A stretch of 64,000 nucleotides of DNA from Cololabis saira (taxonomy: Eukaryota > Chordata > Actinopteri > Beloniformes > Belonidae), in NCBI RefSeq assembly GCF_033807715.1, contig NC_084610.1, positions 2,985,001 to 3,049,000 on the forward strand, written 5' to 3'. The notes beneath the pieces are model-generated. The model ran no database searches. It was not told where the DNA came from and was given only the letters and a program-made list of their open reading frames with translations. The position numbers and the translations under genes were made by a program. The number at the start of each line of letters is the position of its first letter. Positions within the stretch are counted from its first letter, which is position 1. Positions 40,927 through 53,791 of the stretch are shown here, in pieces.

Positions 40927-42330
40927 TCAATTAAGACAGATACAAACAGTGCTTAAAAGATTTAAGATCAGGGATTTAAAATGACCAAAAGACACTAGTG
41001 AATTCATTTTTAGAGTGTTTTGTAATGAGTTCCAGGTGGAAGGTGCAGAAAAGCTAAAAGCAGATCTACCAAGCTCAGTAAAGACTCGGGGGACTTGTAG
41101 TGTAAGCCAGTCAGTGGATGGAGTGTGGTGTAAACTAGCAGGCCAAGCAAGGAGGGAGGAAACATAAGTCGGCAGCAAGCCAATAATAGCCTTATAGATA
41201 AATAAATAAAAGTGAAAATCTGGCCTCTCAGAGAGGGAGGACCATCCAACCTTACTGTACAGGATGCAATGATTGAATTAATTTTTATTTCGGCATGTAT
41301 ATAAAATGAAAGTAAAAATAATAATAAAAAGATAAACACATAAACATGTGTTCAAAAAAAAGGAGTAGAAAGAAGTTTACACTTTTTCCTAGTTCCTACC
41401 CCTTTATAACTATGGATTTACGTTATTGCTATTACAGTATTATATTTACACAATATCCATATAAATATAATCTATATAAATACTCTGTAAACATGACTAT
41501 TATTACATAATTATCCATATAAGTATATAAACAATATAAATATTACATAAATATTATATCAATATCTAGAAAATGCAACTATTATATACATCTATATAAA
41601 TGTACACTATATAAACTACATAAATATCCCTATAAATATATATGTGCTACATACCCAATAAATATATAACATATATTACATAATTTCAACTATCCTTCTC
41701 AACAGATAATATATACTACATAAATATCTAAACATATCTTAAGCAAGTATAATATACCATTTTCCCCCACCTTATTAGTTTCCTACACTCCCCCTCACAT
41801 GATGAGTGTTATATGAGTCACCAGTAATAAACCTGAGTGCAGAGTGATAAACAGAATCAAGGGGCTTTAGCGTTGTAGTCGAGGCATGTCTGTACAATAT
41901 GTCGCCATAATCTAAAACTGATAAAAAAGTTGCCTCAATAAGGGTTTTTCTGCAATACAAGGGGAAGCAGGATTTATTCCTGTAGAAAAAGCCAATCTTT
42001 TGACTCAGTTTACTTGCCAGATTTGAAATATGATATTTAAAAGATACATTTTCATCAATATAATTACCAAGGTATTTATAAACAATACCTCTTTCAATAA
42101 AACTGCATTTTTTTAGTAGTAATGGTGCAATTACTCAAATCTTTATTTTTGTATCTGGAGAAAAACATAAATTTAGATTTATCTGCATTTAAAACCAACT
42201 TGAGATTATTGAGTGCAACTTCAAGATCATATACAATACCATTTATGATGATCTCTGGAGATTTGAGCCCACCCTGTATACACTTTCTGTTCTCCAACAG
42301 TTTGTCAACTGCTGGTGACGTCAATTATTT
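40927..42330 (-). pseudogene. Decayed LINE ORF2 C-terminal half, interrupted
   Basis: In - strand order: 42324-42094 reads LKLVLNADKSKFMFFSRYK; 41960-41775 reads EATFLSVLDYGDILYRHAS and SALRFITGDSYNTHH; 41178-40927 reads RVFTELGRSAFSFSAPSTWN. These are successive segments of a non-LTR RT C-terminus. An AT-rich insertion of roughly 500 bp (about 41270-41770) separates the last two. Confidence 0.85.
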
Positions 42331-42942
42331 ACTTTTATCACAATTTTCCTAACAAAAATTAGGATTCAGAATTCAGGAGTCTTTTTCTTTTTCTGACTCC
42401 TCACACGAACAGATTGCCAAACTTCAGATCTCTGAATCCAATAGAGTTGATCATCCCTCTCAGCGTGCTCACCGCCAACCCCTGGGCCACACAAAGGGCG
42501 TCAATTACTCTTCCTCCAGTTACTTTAAACTTTAAACCCAAACATCGCAGTTTCTCTGTACTTCCTGTTGTGATGTGAATGGACTTTGTTCTGTGTCTCC
42601 TTCCTGCTCCTCAGTTACGTTACTTGCATACTAAAAACACCCGGATTTGAAGATATATAGACAAGAAAAGTCTTTAAGGTTGCAGCATGAGCTGCAGAAC
42701 TGTTTCATTATGCAGATTGGTTGCCGTGAGACGATATGATCATATAGAAACCATTGTTTCTGCCCTTCAGCCTGGGACGGGTCATACAACCGTTTCCAAA
42801 CAATGACAAGTTTGTCATTTCTCAGTGAGAAAGATTATTATTCAAAAGGGGAAAATATTCATAAGAGATGTCAGATTTTCCAGGAGAATATGTCCCAATA
42901 AGATCGAGTTTCATGACTTTCCTGTTTGAGTAAAGCACAAAC

Positions 42943-43588
42943 TACACTGAAAAAAATAAATCTAAGCGCATGTAAATATAACATATTTAAATCTGTGATA
43001 TTAACAATTAAAAATGAAGTTTGTTGCTTTACGTGTATACATTTAGTTTTGAACTTAATCTGCATTTGTTCAAAAAACAAGACATTGTGCATTTTTTCCT
43101 TAACCAGCAGTATTTAGGTAATTTTTATATGTATATTTATATATATAAACTAATAAAAAAAACTACTTAATTTTTAGTATGTACAAAATTCATTTGCAAG
43201 TAAAGTCAACTTAATTTTGATAAATAAAGTAAACTTAACACAATTAAGTTGACTGTACTTGCAAAATGTATTATTTACATACAAAAAATTAAGTAGTTTA
43301 TACAAAGACTAGTCTTTCTTGATCTACATAATAATCTCATGCAAAAAAGTTCCCTTAATTTTTTAAAGTAGATGTAGCACAATATTTTTTTACTGTGGTG
43401 ATTGCCTGGGATTACATAAATACTGCTTGTTAAGGAAAAAATGCACAATGTCTTGTTTTTTGAACAAATGCAGATTAAGTTCAAACCTAATGTATTCATG
43501 TAAAGCAACAAACTTCATTTTTAATTGTTTATATCACAGATTGAAATATGTTATATTTACATGCGCTTAGATTTATTTATTTCCGTGT
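42943..43588. mobile_element. Foldback MITE
   Basis: The left arm (AATAAATCTAAGCGCATGTA, AATGAAGTTTGTTGCTTTAC, AACAAGACATTGTGCATTTT) and right arm are near-perfect inverses over more than 150 bp. The centre contains a second inverted pair around AAGTTGACT. Confidence 0.88.
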
Positions 43589-44640
43589 AAGTCATATCTG
43601 ATGTGTCTCCAAAGAGGGGTTTGGGTTTTTTAAGTTATTTTTGTTAGAGGTTTATTCATGTTTCAGGCAGATGGATCTGCATGATGTAGAACTGTGAGCA
43701 TTGATGTGTTAATCTGCATCAGCATGCTGCCGTGTCAGTGGTTGTTCTGCATTGCTGTGTTCAGGCCATGTGTCTCTGTCAGCACGCAGGCGGCAGTTAG
43801 ATCCTCCTGTCAATATACAGTTTCCAGTTTTCCATCTCAAGCTGTGAGACTGTGCTTGCTGGTGTTCCCTAATGAATGTGATTAATATTAATTACAATCA
43901 TCGTGTAACAAAAGCTAAGTCAGCAAAGCTGAAACAGCTCACTGACTGAACTAAGCTGGGCCTGCGTCCCGGGCCAGTTTCAACATGCTGCCCTGCAGGA
44001 CAACAGAAAGTTCCACCGGGGGTCCGTCCAGTTCTTCTTACATCGTCTTCACATCAGCTTTACTCTTTATTAAGCCGATGTCGATGCATTAACCCTTATG
44101 TCTGATTAAACTGGTTACACGTTGGCCTGCGTTTCTCTCAACCTATGAAAGAAAGAGAAGTAAGACGATCCCAGCAGAGAGAGAGATCACATTTCAAACC
44201 AGAAGGGAACGGACAGCTGACTGTAACGTTAAAATATAATAAAGAAACTCTCGTAATGTACAGCGTTGTACAGTGATATAAACCACATTATATCACATTA
44301 CCGTTCCCGCTGTATGTTTAAACCATGGATGTAAACACTGTGGTTCAGTCAGCTGTTCGGTCTCTCTCTACAGCCCGTGTGTCTGTCCATTGAGCTGTTA
44401 CGCTGAGAGCGCCCCCTGCAGGTTTGGTAACCGGTTATGAAGCGTTTTTCTTTTCAAGATGGTTTCTTGTTTTATATCGTTTTGTGCTTTGCATCGTTTC
44501 TCTATTTGCAGAGCGTCTGATGATGCTGCATTTGTCTTTGTTTTTTGCAGCACGTTTTTTCATTTGCACCACGTTCCTCTTTTTGTTCCTCGTTTTGAGT
44601 TTGTGAATTTGAATTGTTTCTGTACTTGAAGCTGTTTTCC
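43589..44640. other. Intergenic sequence, nothing recognised
   Basis: Non-repetitive; no open frame with a recognisable domain on either strand. Confidence 0.4.
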
Positions 44641-44644
44641 TTAA

Positions 44645-47317
44645 AGGGGACCTATTATGAAAAACAGGTTTGTTCTTGCTTTAAAGCGACACTACGTAAC
44701 TTTTCCACCTTAATATCATATTTCCAGAGTCATTGTGATGGTACATCAACTTCCAACAGGTTTAATGACACCTCTGTCATGATCTGAGGGGGTCAGTATC
44801 GCCTTCACTGGCACTATGTAACTTTGAGGAGCATGGTAGGAACCCTGCCACACTAAAAAACTACAAATCGTTACGACTGCTTTACGGCATACGTCACTTC
44901 CCCCTCCTTCCCGATTCGCAGTCGAGACGAAAATGGGCGGGGCGTGGAGCTCAGAGCTCTGCAGAACCTGTTGCTGCGTTGCTGCTGCAGCAGCTCCACA
45001 CAACAGACGTGGGGAAAAGATCCTAATGGTTTAACTTTTCACTGGTTTCCTGCTCGGAGGCAGAACCACGCAGGCCAAGTATCTGATATAACAGAGTAAA
45101 AGAGTGAAAGGGTCGTCGGCTCGCTTTGGATCGCGGCTGTAACGACCAAACACCGGCTTCCACACAGTAAAGCCTGATTTATGGTTCTGCGTTAAATCGA
45201 CGCAGGCCTACGGCGTAGGGTACGTGGCGACGCGCAACGTACGGTGCGTGTCGCCGCGTAACCTACGCCGTAGGCCTGCGTCGATTTAACGCAGAACCAT
45301 AAACAGCCTTAAACCACAAACACTCACACAGACCGGGTCGGGTCAAAACACGGGTTTTATTCCCCACTTCGCCAGCTAAACCCAGTTGCTGGCCAGCTCT
45401 CTGCGGTGCGATTGACCCCAATCTTCAGATAAAACTAGTTTGTTGAGGAAAAAATATTAACTCTTATTTGTAGCTGCAGAGGAAAAAAATAATCTCACGA
45501 GGAAAACAAAAATAATCACGCCTCGGAGATTCTTAACCATAATATGGCAGTCAAAAAAAAAGAAAAGAGAAGTAAGAGGGATACAAAACATGTACTGTAT
45601 GTTGTACTATTATACAAATGTATTGAAACACATGGGTCTTCAGTAGGGATTTCATATGGATCCAGACCGTTAATAATCATTATTTCCTCCATATACCGCT
45701 CCCTGGCTTCCTTGTTTAAGGTATCCCGGTAAATTCCAGTTCCTTTCCAGCAGTTTAACATCTTTTTTTTGCGTTCTTTCGGTTCACTTGGTGAAACAGA
45801 AAAGCGTCCGTGTCCTTTCATCAAATCAAATGCAGCGACGGGACAGGAGTTTTCCGGCAGTACGCGCTGGTGCTCATGGGAAACGTAGTGTTCTTTCTGG
45901 AAAAACACTACCGATTTTGTCCACAAGATGCCGCCAAACTCAGAAAAGCTGAAAGTTACGTTGTGCTGCTTTAACATATATAAAGTGGTCTCCCCTCAGC
46001 CTGACAACTAAGAGAAGTAGTAAAGCAGCCAAATTCTGCAGTCTCTGTACAGCCGCCCGGAGGATGCTTCCAGTGTCATGTGACTTTTACGAGCCGTTCA
46101 GATTTGTGCATTTTCGTTACGTAACCAAAATGCAAACCACACCTTGGTCTCCTCCGCTGCTGAAACCACGCCCACAACCAACTCAGCCGGGACAAGAACT
46201 CCGCCATTGTTCAGAAGCGGGACTGTTTCAGTGGACAGTTAAAATTAGGTTTTGCATCGACATTTACCCTCATAAAAGGATCAGTGCCCACAGTACGGAC
46301 CCGGCAACTGCACACGAGTCAGCGGTAAGTGACGTTAATTATTTATATTTGTCTACAAGTATGATCTTTGCATGGGCTAAGTATTTAACTTAGCTCCGGA
46401 GCACCGGGTGGCTCCAGTGTTCCCTAACGGAGTGTTAGGTAACACCGGAGCTCTATTAGTACCGTAATACATTTCCTTCTGTTCATGGTTTCAGATCTTC
46501 CAAGCACCTGAAGTTTCAACGACACCTTCAGAAGATGCACGGTCCTTCCTTCAGCCAGCAATAGTACATTAATGTTATTTATATACAACTTATGTTATTT
46601 TATTTTTTAACAATAAATTTGCCATTTGTGAAAATTCAGTGTTGTGATTTCTTTACAGTTAACATGATTCATTTGTCTTGTAACATAAGAAATGAAATGA
46701 TGAGAAATCGGAGTAAATAACTGTGGTGTAACTGTTTAGAATTCAATTAAATCTTCCTGTGTGAATTAGTGTGAAGACGAGGTGACCCGGATCCCTCTTC
46801 AGGGAACTAAAGGCTGATTTATGGTTCTGCGTTACACCAATGCAGAACCTACGGTGTAGGGTACGCATCGATTTAATGCAGAACCGTAATTCAGGTTTTA
46901 AGATCCCAGGGAGTCGTTTACAGTGTGTAACTGAATGAGAGCGTCCGGCTATCGCGTCGAGCTGCGTGACATCGGACGCTCTTGCGGCCAGTTAGGACAG
47001 ACCAATACAAAAAAAATAAAGCAATGGAATTTATTTTGTCGCCGAAGCTCCCTGGCATGGGACAGCTTTGTGTACACAGCCGCTGCTCTTCTGCCCGGAG
47101 AGGCTTTGTTCCCTCCCCTGCTACATGTCATTCAGGCAGCCAATCAGCTCAGAGCCTCATTATCATAGCCCCGCCCCCTCCGCCTAGAAGCGGTAAAACT
47201 AGAGACATGGCCCACAGGCTGAATTTCTGATTTATGTAGGAAAAACAAGCTTTAGATTGTTTTTAAGACATTGAAGGCCTGTTTAAAATATCCATTAAAT
47301 GCCATAATAGGTCTCCT
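44645..47317. mobile_element. Long TTAA element containing another TTAA element
   Basis: Ends AGGGGACCTATTATG and CATAATAGGTCTCCT flanked by TTAA (44641-44644, 47318-47321). Related to the 308-bp element at 60012 but with about 1 kb of extra interior (46000-47100) and a 1,286-bp insertion at 44685-45970. A CpG-rich hairpin lies at 46811-46899. No clear transposase in the extra interior. Confidence 0.88.
44685..45970. mobile_element. piggyBac-like TTAA element, copy 2
   Basis: TTAA duplicated at 44681-44684 and 45971-45974. Colinear with the element at 32135, including the CpG hairpin (45172-45309), but without the SINE. Confidence 0.92.
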
Positions 47318-47321
47318 TTAA

Positions 47322-49453
47322 CTGAGACGCATTAGGCCGTTGCAGTGCGTTTGGCCCTTGTCAGCCACCGTAGAAAACAGACAGAAACTGTGAAGCTGAG
47401 AAAGAAGAACATTTAATTCACATTCAATTTAATTTATAATCATGGACATAAACCTTAACGTACGAGGGAAGAAAAATATAAGATATGACGCTACATTTAA
47501 GCTTGGAGTTGTAAAATATATAAATGCCTCGGCTACTGATTGTTTAGATACCGATACATACGGTTTGCAATATCTGTATGTACAAATATGTTAACCTTAA
47601 AGGTATAAGGTAAACATACTTTAGTACTTTTGTACTAAAAACATGTTGGACAGTAACTATCATCAGTCACAATAATGTCCTGGTGCAACTGTGAAAATAA
47701 AGGCAGCGAATAACTGCCTGGTTCTTTTAAAGTTGATTTTGGTAATTAAACGCCCGGACTATTAATTGTTAAAATGCAATATATTTCTTTTAAAGTTACA
47801 ATCTATTCCTCTTTTGCTGTGACTCAGCATTTAAAAAACTTTTCCTAGATTTATTGGTTTACTAAGTGTTTCCTTTACTCATAATGTGTGATGCTTTTCT
47901 TTCACGAATGTGGGAATGATGGTCCAAAATTACGTTAAAAAATACAAAAAAGTTAAATTAATCTTGCCTCGCCGGCCAGCACTAAAGCTCTAATACTCTA
48001 AATCACCCCTGACAGCAACAATTGTAAAATGCTGGACAAATGTTGGTTACATCTCCTAAAAGAAAGCTCAGGTGGAGCCAGGATGGTGTTTGTAATGTAG
48101 AGGTCACATTTCAGCAACAATTCAAGGTGCGTTACATGATAAAAACATGAAAAGTAAAGAGGAACAAAAGGTTTCAGCCACCATACTGTCGATTTCCATT
48201 TAGATTTTGCAGTTCTGCTCTTTTAATACAATTAGAAGGTGAAACTAATTTAAATGCATGACACCAAAAGATAATAAAAAACTTCAGTCCTGTAAAAATT
48301 TAGTTTTGAAACTCATAATCCGGGTGACCTTGCATGCATGTATCTATTTCGCTGGTAATTGACGTCCTTTTTGTCTGCAGCATCTCCCGTCTCCCCGGTT
48401 TAAGGTGACCCACGACACAATGAAATGCAGCAATCTGTCTCTGAATTCAACTGTCGAATAAAAAAAACTCTCAGTCCGCAGCTCCAGCCGACTCTATCAG
48501 CCCAATCATACACCGCCGGGGATGTGAGTGCACATAATGAAGCTTGTAATCTACTTTATGAACTCTTAAACGGACGCAGGGACGGAATAAAGAATGAGGT
48601 CCTGATGAAATGATTGTGAAGGGAGGAGAAGAGTCGGATTTGACATTTCAAACCCCCTTATTTTATGGTTCAATTTGCAAAAGCGGTTTTTCTATTTCTT
48701 AATCGATTTGCTTTCCTAAGTATCACCAAGTGTACCTGGAGCAGGTTTGACCTGCCAATTGAATAAATGGTTTCTTTGAGGCAACGTTTAAGGGAATTAT
48801 ATCGATTGTATCCCTTAAAAATGATCATACTGGAAGATACCATTAATTCTCCTGCTTTTTATCAGTTTAACTGATTTTCCGTGGCAACCAGCCTCAACGG
48901 TGGCCACACCTGACTGGATGATTAGACCCGCGATTAGAAATAGAGCCTGAAACCTGCCCATCACGCCGGCTACAGAGGTGACATTTGAACATGAGGAGTG
49001 ACACTGATAATACCTGATAATACCGCGGCTGAAACGGGGACCTGCTCCGCGTCGGTGCCAGAGCAACATCCGAGGAGACGGTGGCACGAGGAGATGGATG
49101 GGCTCTCTGGAAAAAAGGTCAGGTACATTAGCCACTTTGGGAATGCATTTAAAACTTTGACGACCGCACGCAGGGTGCATTAACCCTCTGGCAGAAGAAG
49201 CCGCGGGAGAAATCTCCAGAACTGGAGTGTGTGGTTTGTTTTAGTGGCTTCGACACCTGGAAAGTTGTCAACTTTTGAAGTGTGGCTGACTGAGCCAATG
49301 TGATGTCAGCTTTTGGAGGCTGCTGGACTCCAGTTCATCAGATCAACTCCGCTGCTGCTTGCTGATCTTTCTTCCTCAGGGACACATTATGAAGCATATT
49401 TTTGAAGGTGACACAAAGCTTATGTGGACCTCAATCTTACTCAATACTTACTG
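47322..49453. other. Non-repetitive intergenic island
   Basis: About 2.1 kb with no recognised repeat or gene. Possible regulatory DNA; nothing more can be supported. Confidence 0.4.
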
Positions 49454-50957
49454 TAGTGTTTCCCCTACCATTGTATAGGCCTGGCGGGGCCGCCAGGCCA
49501 ACGAGACCCCCCGCCAGGCCTAAAAAAGAATGTAATATACCAAAAATAAGCGACGTATCCATTCATTCATAAATCAATTTACGTTTAGGAGCGCCTCTGT
49601 GCAGCGCTGTTCTGCAACGTGAGTCAACCTGCTTCTTGCTGCTGAGAGCGCGGGAATATTATTATACATTATGGGATGTATAGAGTTTGTAGCTAGCCAA
49701 CTATGGCGCCGTCAAAAAAAAGAAAAAATATTGCGGGCGACAGACAACATGATATAAAGAAACTTTTCTGCCGGACTCCGGAGCCACAGGAAATAGATGA
49801 AGGGAGAGTAACAGAGACAACAGAGGAACAAATGACAGGTGAGACGGGAGAAAGACGGGCAGATTGCAGAGGAGAGGGGGCTGCTCAATTACCGTATTTT
49901 CCGCACTATAAGGCTAAACCTAAAAGCCTTTAATTTTCTCAAAAAACCAGCAGTGCGCCTTATATATGATCATTACGGTAATTTCTGTTACTGTAGTCAG
50001 GGGGATTGTGGGTAATGTAGTCAGGGGGATTGTGGGTAATGTAGTTGGTGTTGCTGAAGTAACAGCGCTAAAAAAGTCAGGAATCGTCACAGACGTTCAA
50101 GACAACAGCAGCGATGCTGACTCGCATAATGGAGACTTTTACGAGACGGAGCAAAGCTGGTTTTTATTTTGTTAATAAAGTTTGACATACAGTACTTTTC
50201 TTCTAGTTTTTTTTTTTTTTTGCATTTGCTGTAGGATTTTGTAGCATTTCCTGTAGCGCAGCTCCATCAGGTAGATACGTAACTCAACTCCAGACACTAT
50301 AGTACGGGATTTTACCAGATATTTAGTGCGCCTTATAATGCGGTGCGCCTTATATATGGAAAAAGTTTTAAAATACGTCATTCATTGAAGTTGCGCCTTA
50401 TAATGCGGAAAATACGGTACTTAGTTTCCAATTTGTTGTTTAGCTTACATTTTTGTTCTGATTGAGCTTCTTTTTTTGGTAAGCAATAATGATGAAAATA
50501 ACACAGACAATAGATTGTCTTTCCACTAGAACCACTAAGGGTTCATTTTTCCCCAGTCAAATGCAGGTAACTCTGTTATAACAAAACGGGAAAAAACTGT
50601 GAATAGGGATGTTTTGTGGCATATGCCGTCAGCACAAGCAGCCCGTTAAAAGAGGACCATCCCAGAGGGTTTTCATAGAGATCCCTCTGAAATATATAGA
50701 AAAGATGTGCTCAATGCTCGTATGGGGTCAGACCAGCACACTGCAGCCTTTCAGGCTCATGACACTCTGGTTAAAGGTTAGATTAAGCCTAATTATTTCA
50801 TTGAAGTGATATCATTCAGCAATATAGGCCTACAATGATTTTTAATGTAAAACTTTGTTATATTGCTGCATGTCACATGTCCAATATGCCGTCCCACGCG
50901 CCTCGTCTGTTTAGGGTTTTTTCGCTGGGTACTGAAAAGAGTGTAGGGGAAACACTG
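49454..50957. mobile_element. hAT-like element with transposase relic, hosting a MITE
   Basis: Inverted ends AGTGTTTCCCCTAC (left) and GTAGGGGAAACACT (right). At 49703 a short frame begins MAPSKKRKNIAGDRQHDIKK, like the N-terminus of hAT-related zinc-finger proteins, and about 50600-50760 has a Cys/His fragment. I could not match an 8-bp duplication. A 526-bp MITE sits at 49892-50417. Confidence 0.65.
49892..50417. mobile_element. TA-flanked MITE (CCGTATTTTCCGCACTATAA)
   Basis: Ends CCGTATTTTCCGCACTATAA and TTATAATGCGGAAAATACGG, with TA on both sides (49890-49891, 50418-50419). TGCGCCTTATA blocks near both ends. The interior has a tandem GTAGTCAGGGGGATTGTGGG. Confidence 0.92.
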
Positions 50958-52227
50958 CACTGGTTCCTCTGGAACTGGCTGGACGTAGGAGGAATGATCT
51001 CCAGACACCCATGGGATTGGTCCGGTACATTCTGTGCCAGTGGATATGTCTGTGAGCGGGAGGGGCACCAGGCCCATATCTTTCATTTTTTGGGCAGACT
51101 ACCTACAGCTCAGATTCAGAGATGTTTCCAAAAATTGATTCTAAAACTTATTAAAAAAAAATCACCTTGAATAGAAGTGGCACCACAAGCGTAGTCGGGG
51201 ATAAGACTGAAGCTATGATGCTCATTCATCACCTGACATTTTCTATTGAGCTGAAGGTCACCGTGTGCACAAAGGGGTGCGTGGCAACCGCAGGACCTTT
51301 AGGTATTCTGCACACATGATCTAAAAGGTTCTGCGGAAATAATAAAGGACTCCTGCTCCGGCTTTGTTGAACGAGGCGAAGTGCGTGTCATAAATCAATG
51401 ACGGTGACGGATTAGAGCCAACCACTGAACAGCACCAAAGCACCCATTCCAGCACTTTGATGACTTAAAGGGATTTAACAAAAACACAAAGAAGCCGGCG
51501 GGTTTTATTTTTAGCTTGAAGCTCATTACTATATTAAAAGGCAGCATTGCTCATGATTAGTGTCTGGGAGGGATGAGTCCACCCTTTCTCTCTCAGGGTG
51601 TAAATATTTGAAAGAACAATTTCTTTAGTCTTTGTTTACTCTCTGTAATTAGTTTTAAAGAATGGCATCAGTGAACATGTGAGTTTGAAAGGTCTGCTCG
51701 TGGCGTCTTGGGCCGGGGGGGTGTGCACTTTCTCAAAAAGTGTGAATATTTGCACAGAACTGAAGGTTAACGGGACTAAACTGTAGTTACTCATCAGTGA
51801 AGCTGATGGCAGGAAATGAGCTAAAGGTTGGACAGTAGAAGGAGATCACGTTCAGGTTTACACTGAAGAGACTTGGGTTACCATGGGAACAGGAGTGATG
51901 GATGAAGTGAAGCGCCCATCATTCACAAGCCTGTGGCGGTAGTATCATGATCAGGGGTTCCTTCTGTCTGTCACGTTTTCCCCAACAATCTATCTGTTTA
52001 TTTATCTACGATGAGCGCAGAATACGATTTTGTTGTTCCGGACCTCGGGACAATTGTCTTCTATTTCAGCGCCACCGGTACACCTGAGTACGCTGGCAGA
52101 AAACAGAAGCTGTGGCCGTGCGCTCTTTAGTTAGTTCGTTAGTTCACAGCTCTTTGTTTTTTTTTTACCTTGTCTGCACACATATTAATGGTTGATACCA
52201 TGCTGGTAAAAACCTAAGGCATATATA
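50958..52227. other. Non-repetitive intergenic island
   Basis: No gene recognised. The stretch about 51180-51700 has mixed composition without repeats and could hold conserved non-coding DNA. Confidence 0.4.
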
Positions 52228-52472
52228 TGTGCATTGTTACTATATTTAATATATATACATATATACGCATACATACGCATACACATACATACACATATAA
52301 ACCCAGTGTTTTATTTTTTGTGTATGTCTATGTGTGTGTGTGTGTGCGTGTATGTATATGTCTTTGTGGCTATGTGTGTGTGTGTGCATGTGTATATGTA
52401 TGTGTGTATGTATGTATATGTCTGTGTGGTTATGTGTGTGTATGTGTGTCTGTATGTATATGTCTGTGTGGT

Positions 52473-52510
<38 letters not shown>

Positions 52511-52865
52511 TCTGTATATGTATGTCTGTGTGGCTGTGTTTGTGTGTGTGTATGTGTGGCTATGTGTTTGTATGTTCCATGTGTATATGTATACGTCTGT
52601 GTGGGTATGTGTGTGTATGTGTGTGTGTATGTATATGTCTGTGTGGCTGTGTTTGTGTGTGTGTGTGTGTATGTGTGGCTATGTGTGTGTATGTTCCATG
52701 TGTGTATGTACATGTCTGTGTGGCTATGTTTGTGTGTGTATGTCTATGTGTGTGTGTGCGTGTATGTATATGTCTGTGTGGCTATGTGTGTGTATGTGTA
52801 TATGTATGTGTGTGTGTATGTATATGTCTCTGTGGTTATGTGTGTGTACAGTATGTGTGTGGATA
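52228..52865. repeat. TG/TATG composite microsatellite with higher-order units
   Basis: TATATA and CATA tracts lead into about 540 bp of TG and TATG in which TATATGTCTGTGTGGCTATG recurs at irregular spacing. Open frames of Cys/Val/Tyr in all + frames are artefacts of the repeat. Confidence 0.95.
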
Positions 52866-53787
52866 TGTTCACAGCTCTTTAAATGAAGATAAAATAGCTG
52901 AAAGGACCAAGAAGGAAGTGAGCTTTTACATATCCGCTCAATTAAAGTAGACAAAGCGTTCTCTCTAGTTGTCCACGTGTTGATGCAAGACGTTGTTCTG
53001 ATTTCTTGCTGCCAACAATAACTGCTCACAACACCAGACTTTTTGGCCTTCAAAACGGCTAATTTCCCGTGTTTTATCTCCAGCTGAGGGTCGGGGGACT
53101 GAACAGAAAAGGACACATCTCTCTTAGTGACCTCTCCTCCTGATTTTGAGTGAGTCCCCCCACCACGACGACCCGCTCCGCCTCTGAAATAACAGGCACG
53201 CTGACCTGAGCACTTAAGGACTCATTAATAATAATCTCGTCATTACGATGATCGCCACTTGTACCTAATGTGGATTTTAATTACCATGATAGGACGGGCC
53301 GACTTTACTGAAGAGAAGACAAGGTCATCAGTAGCTTCATGTTGATATTCACCATAAATGAGATATAGTTTGCTGACAGACATAAAGAAACACTACTTCT
53401 ACTCAGATAGCGCGTACGCATTAATTAAGTCGCTTAAATGATCGTATGAATGGTTAGTGTCACGAGAAGTGAGCAGCCTCTGCAGTACTTGCCACAATGG
53501 CTCATTAGATCCGTAGACTTTGAGTTTTGGTGCAATTAAACTATTTTAGGGTTGCGAGATGAATGTTAATATTCTAACATCCAGATCTGTGCAGCTGAAG
53601 ACATATGGTTTCCATATTTGGCGACCTCAAGATGAGATGGCTGTACTTCCAGAATGATTATTGACGATATAAGTAAGGGATGAACGTTATTTAAGCATCT
53701 TTGTAGGTAATAGTCTGACTTTCTAACAGTTGGTTCCTGTCAATTATATGACAACTCGCCAGCAGATTTGTGTCATCGCTGGTTATT
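52866..53787. other. Non-repetitive intergenic island
   Basis: No coding signal. About 53215-53300 contains ATTA-rich stretches (GGACTCATTAATAATAATCT, GGATTTTAATTACCATGAT) of the kind found in developmental enhancers; this is only suggestive. Confidence 0.4.
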
Positions 53788-53791
53788 TTAA

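Noticed and set aside
46064..46393. 109-codon open frame in the long TTAA element
   Set aside because: No transposase motif recognised; composition is ordinary, and length is within chance for this GC level.
49703..49933. Possible independent gene starting MAPSKKRKN
   Set aside because: It lies between inverted hAT-like ends and is cut by a MITE, so it is treated as a transposase-related relic.
52227..52950. Cysteine- and valine-rich open frames over 200 codons
   Set aside because: They are TG/TATG microsatellite translated in all frames.
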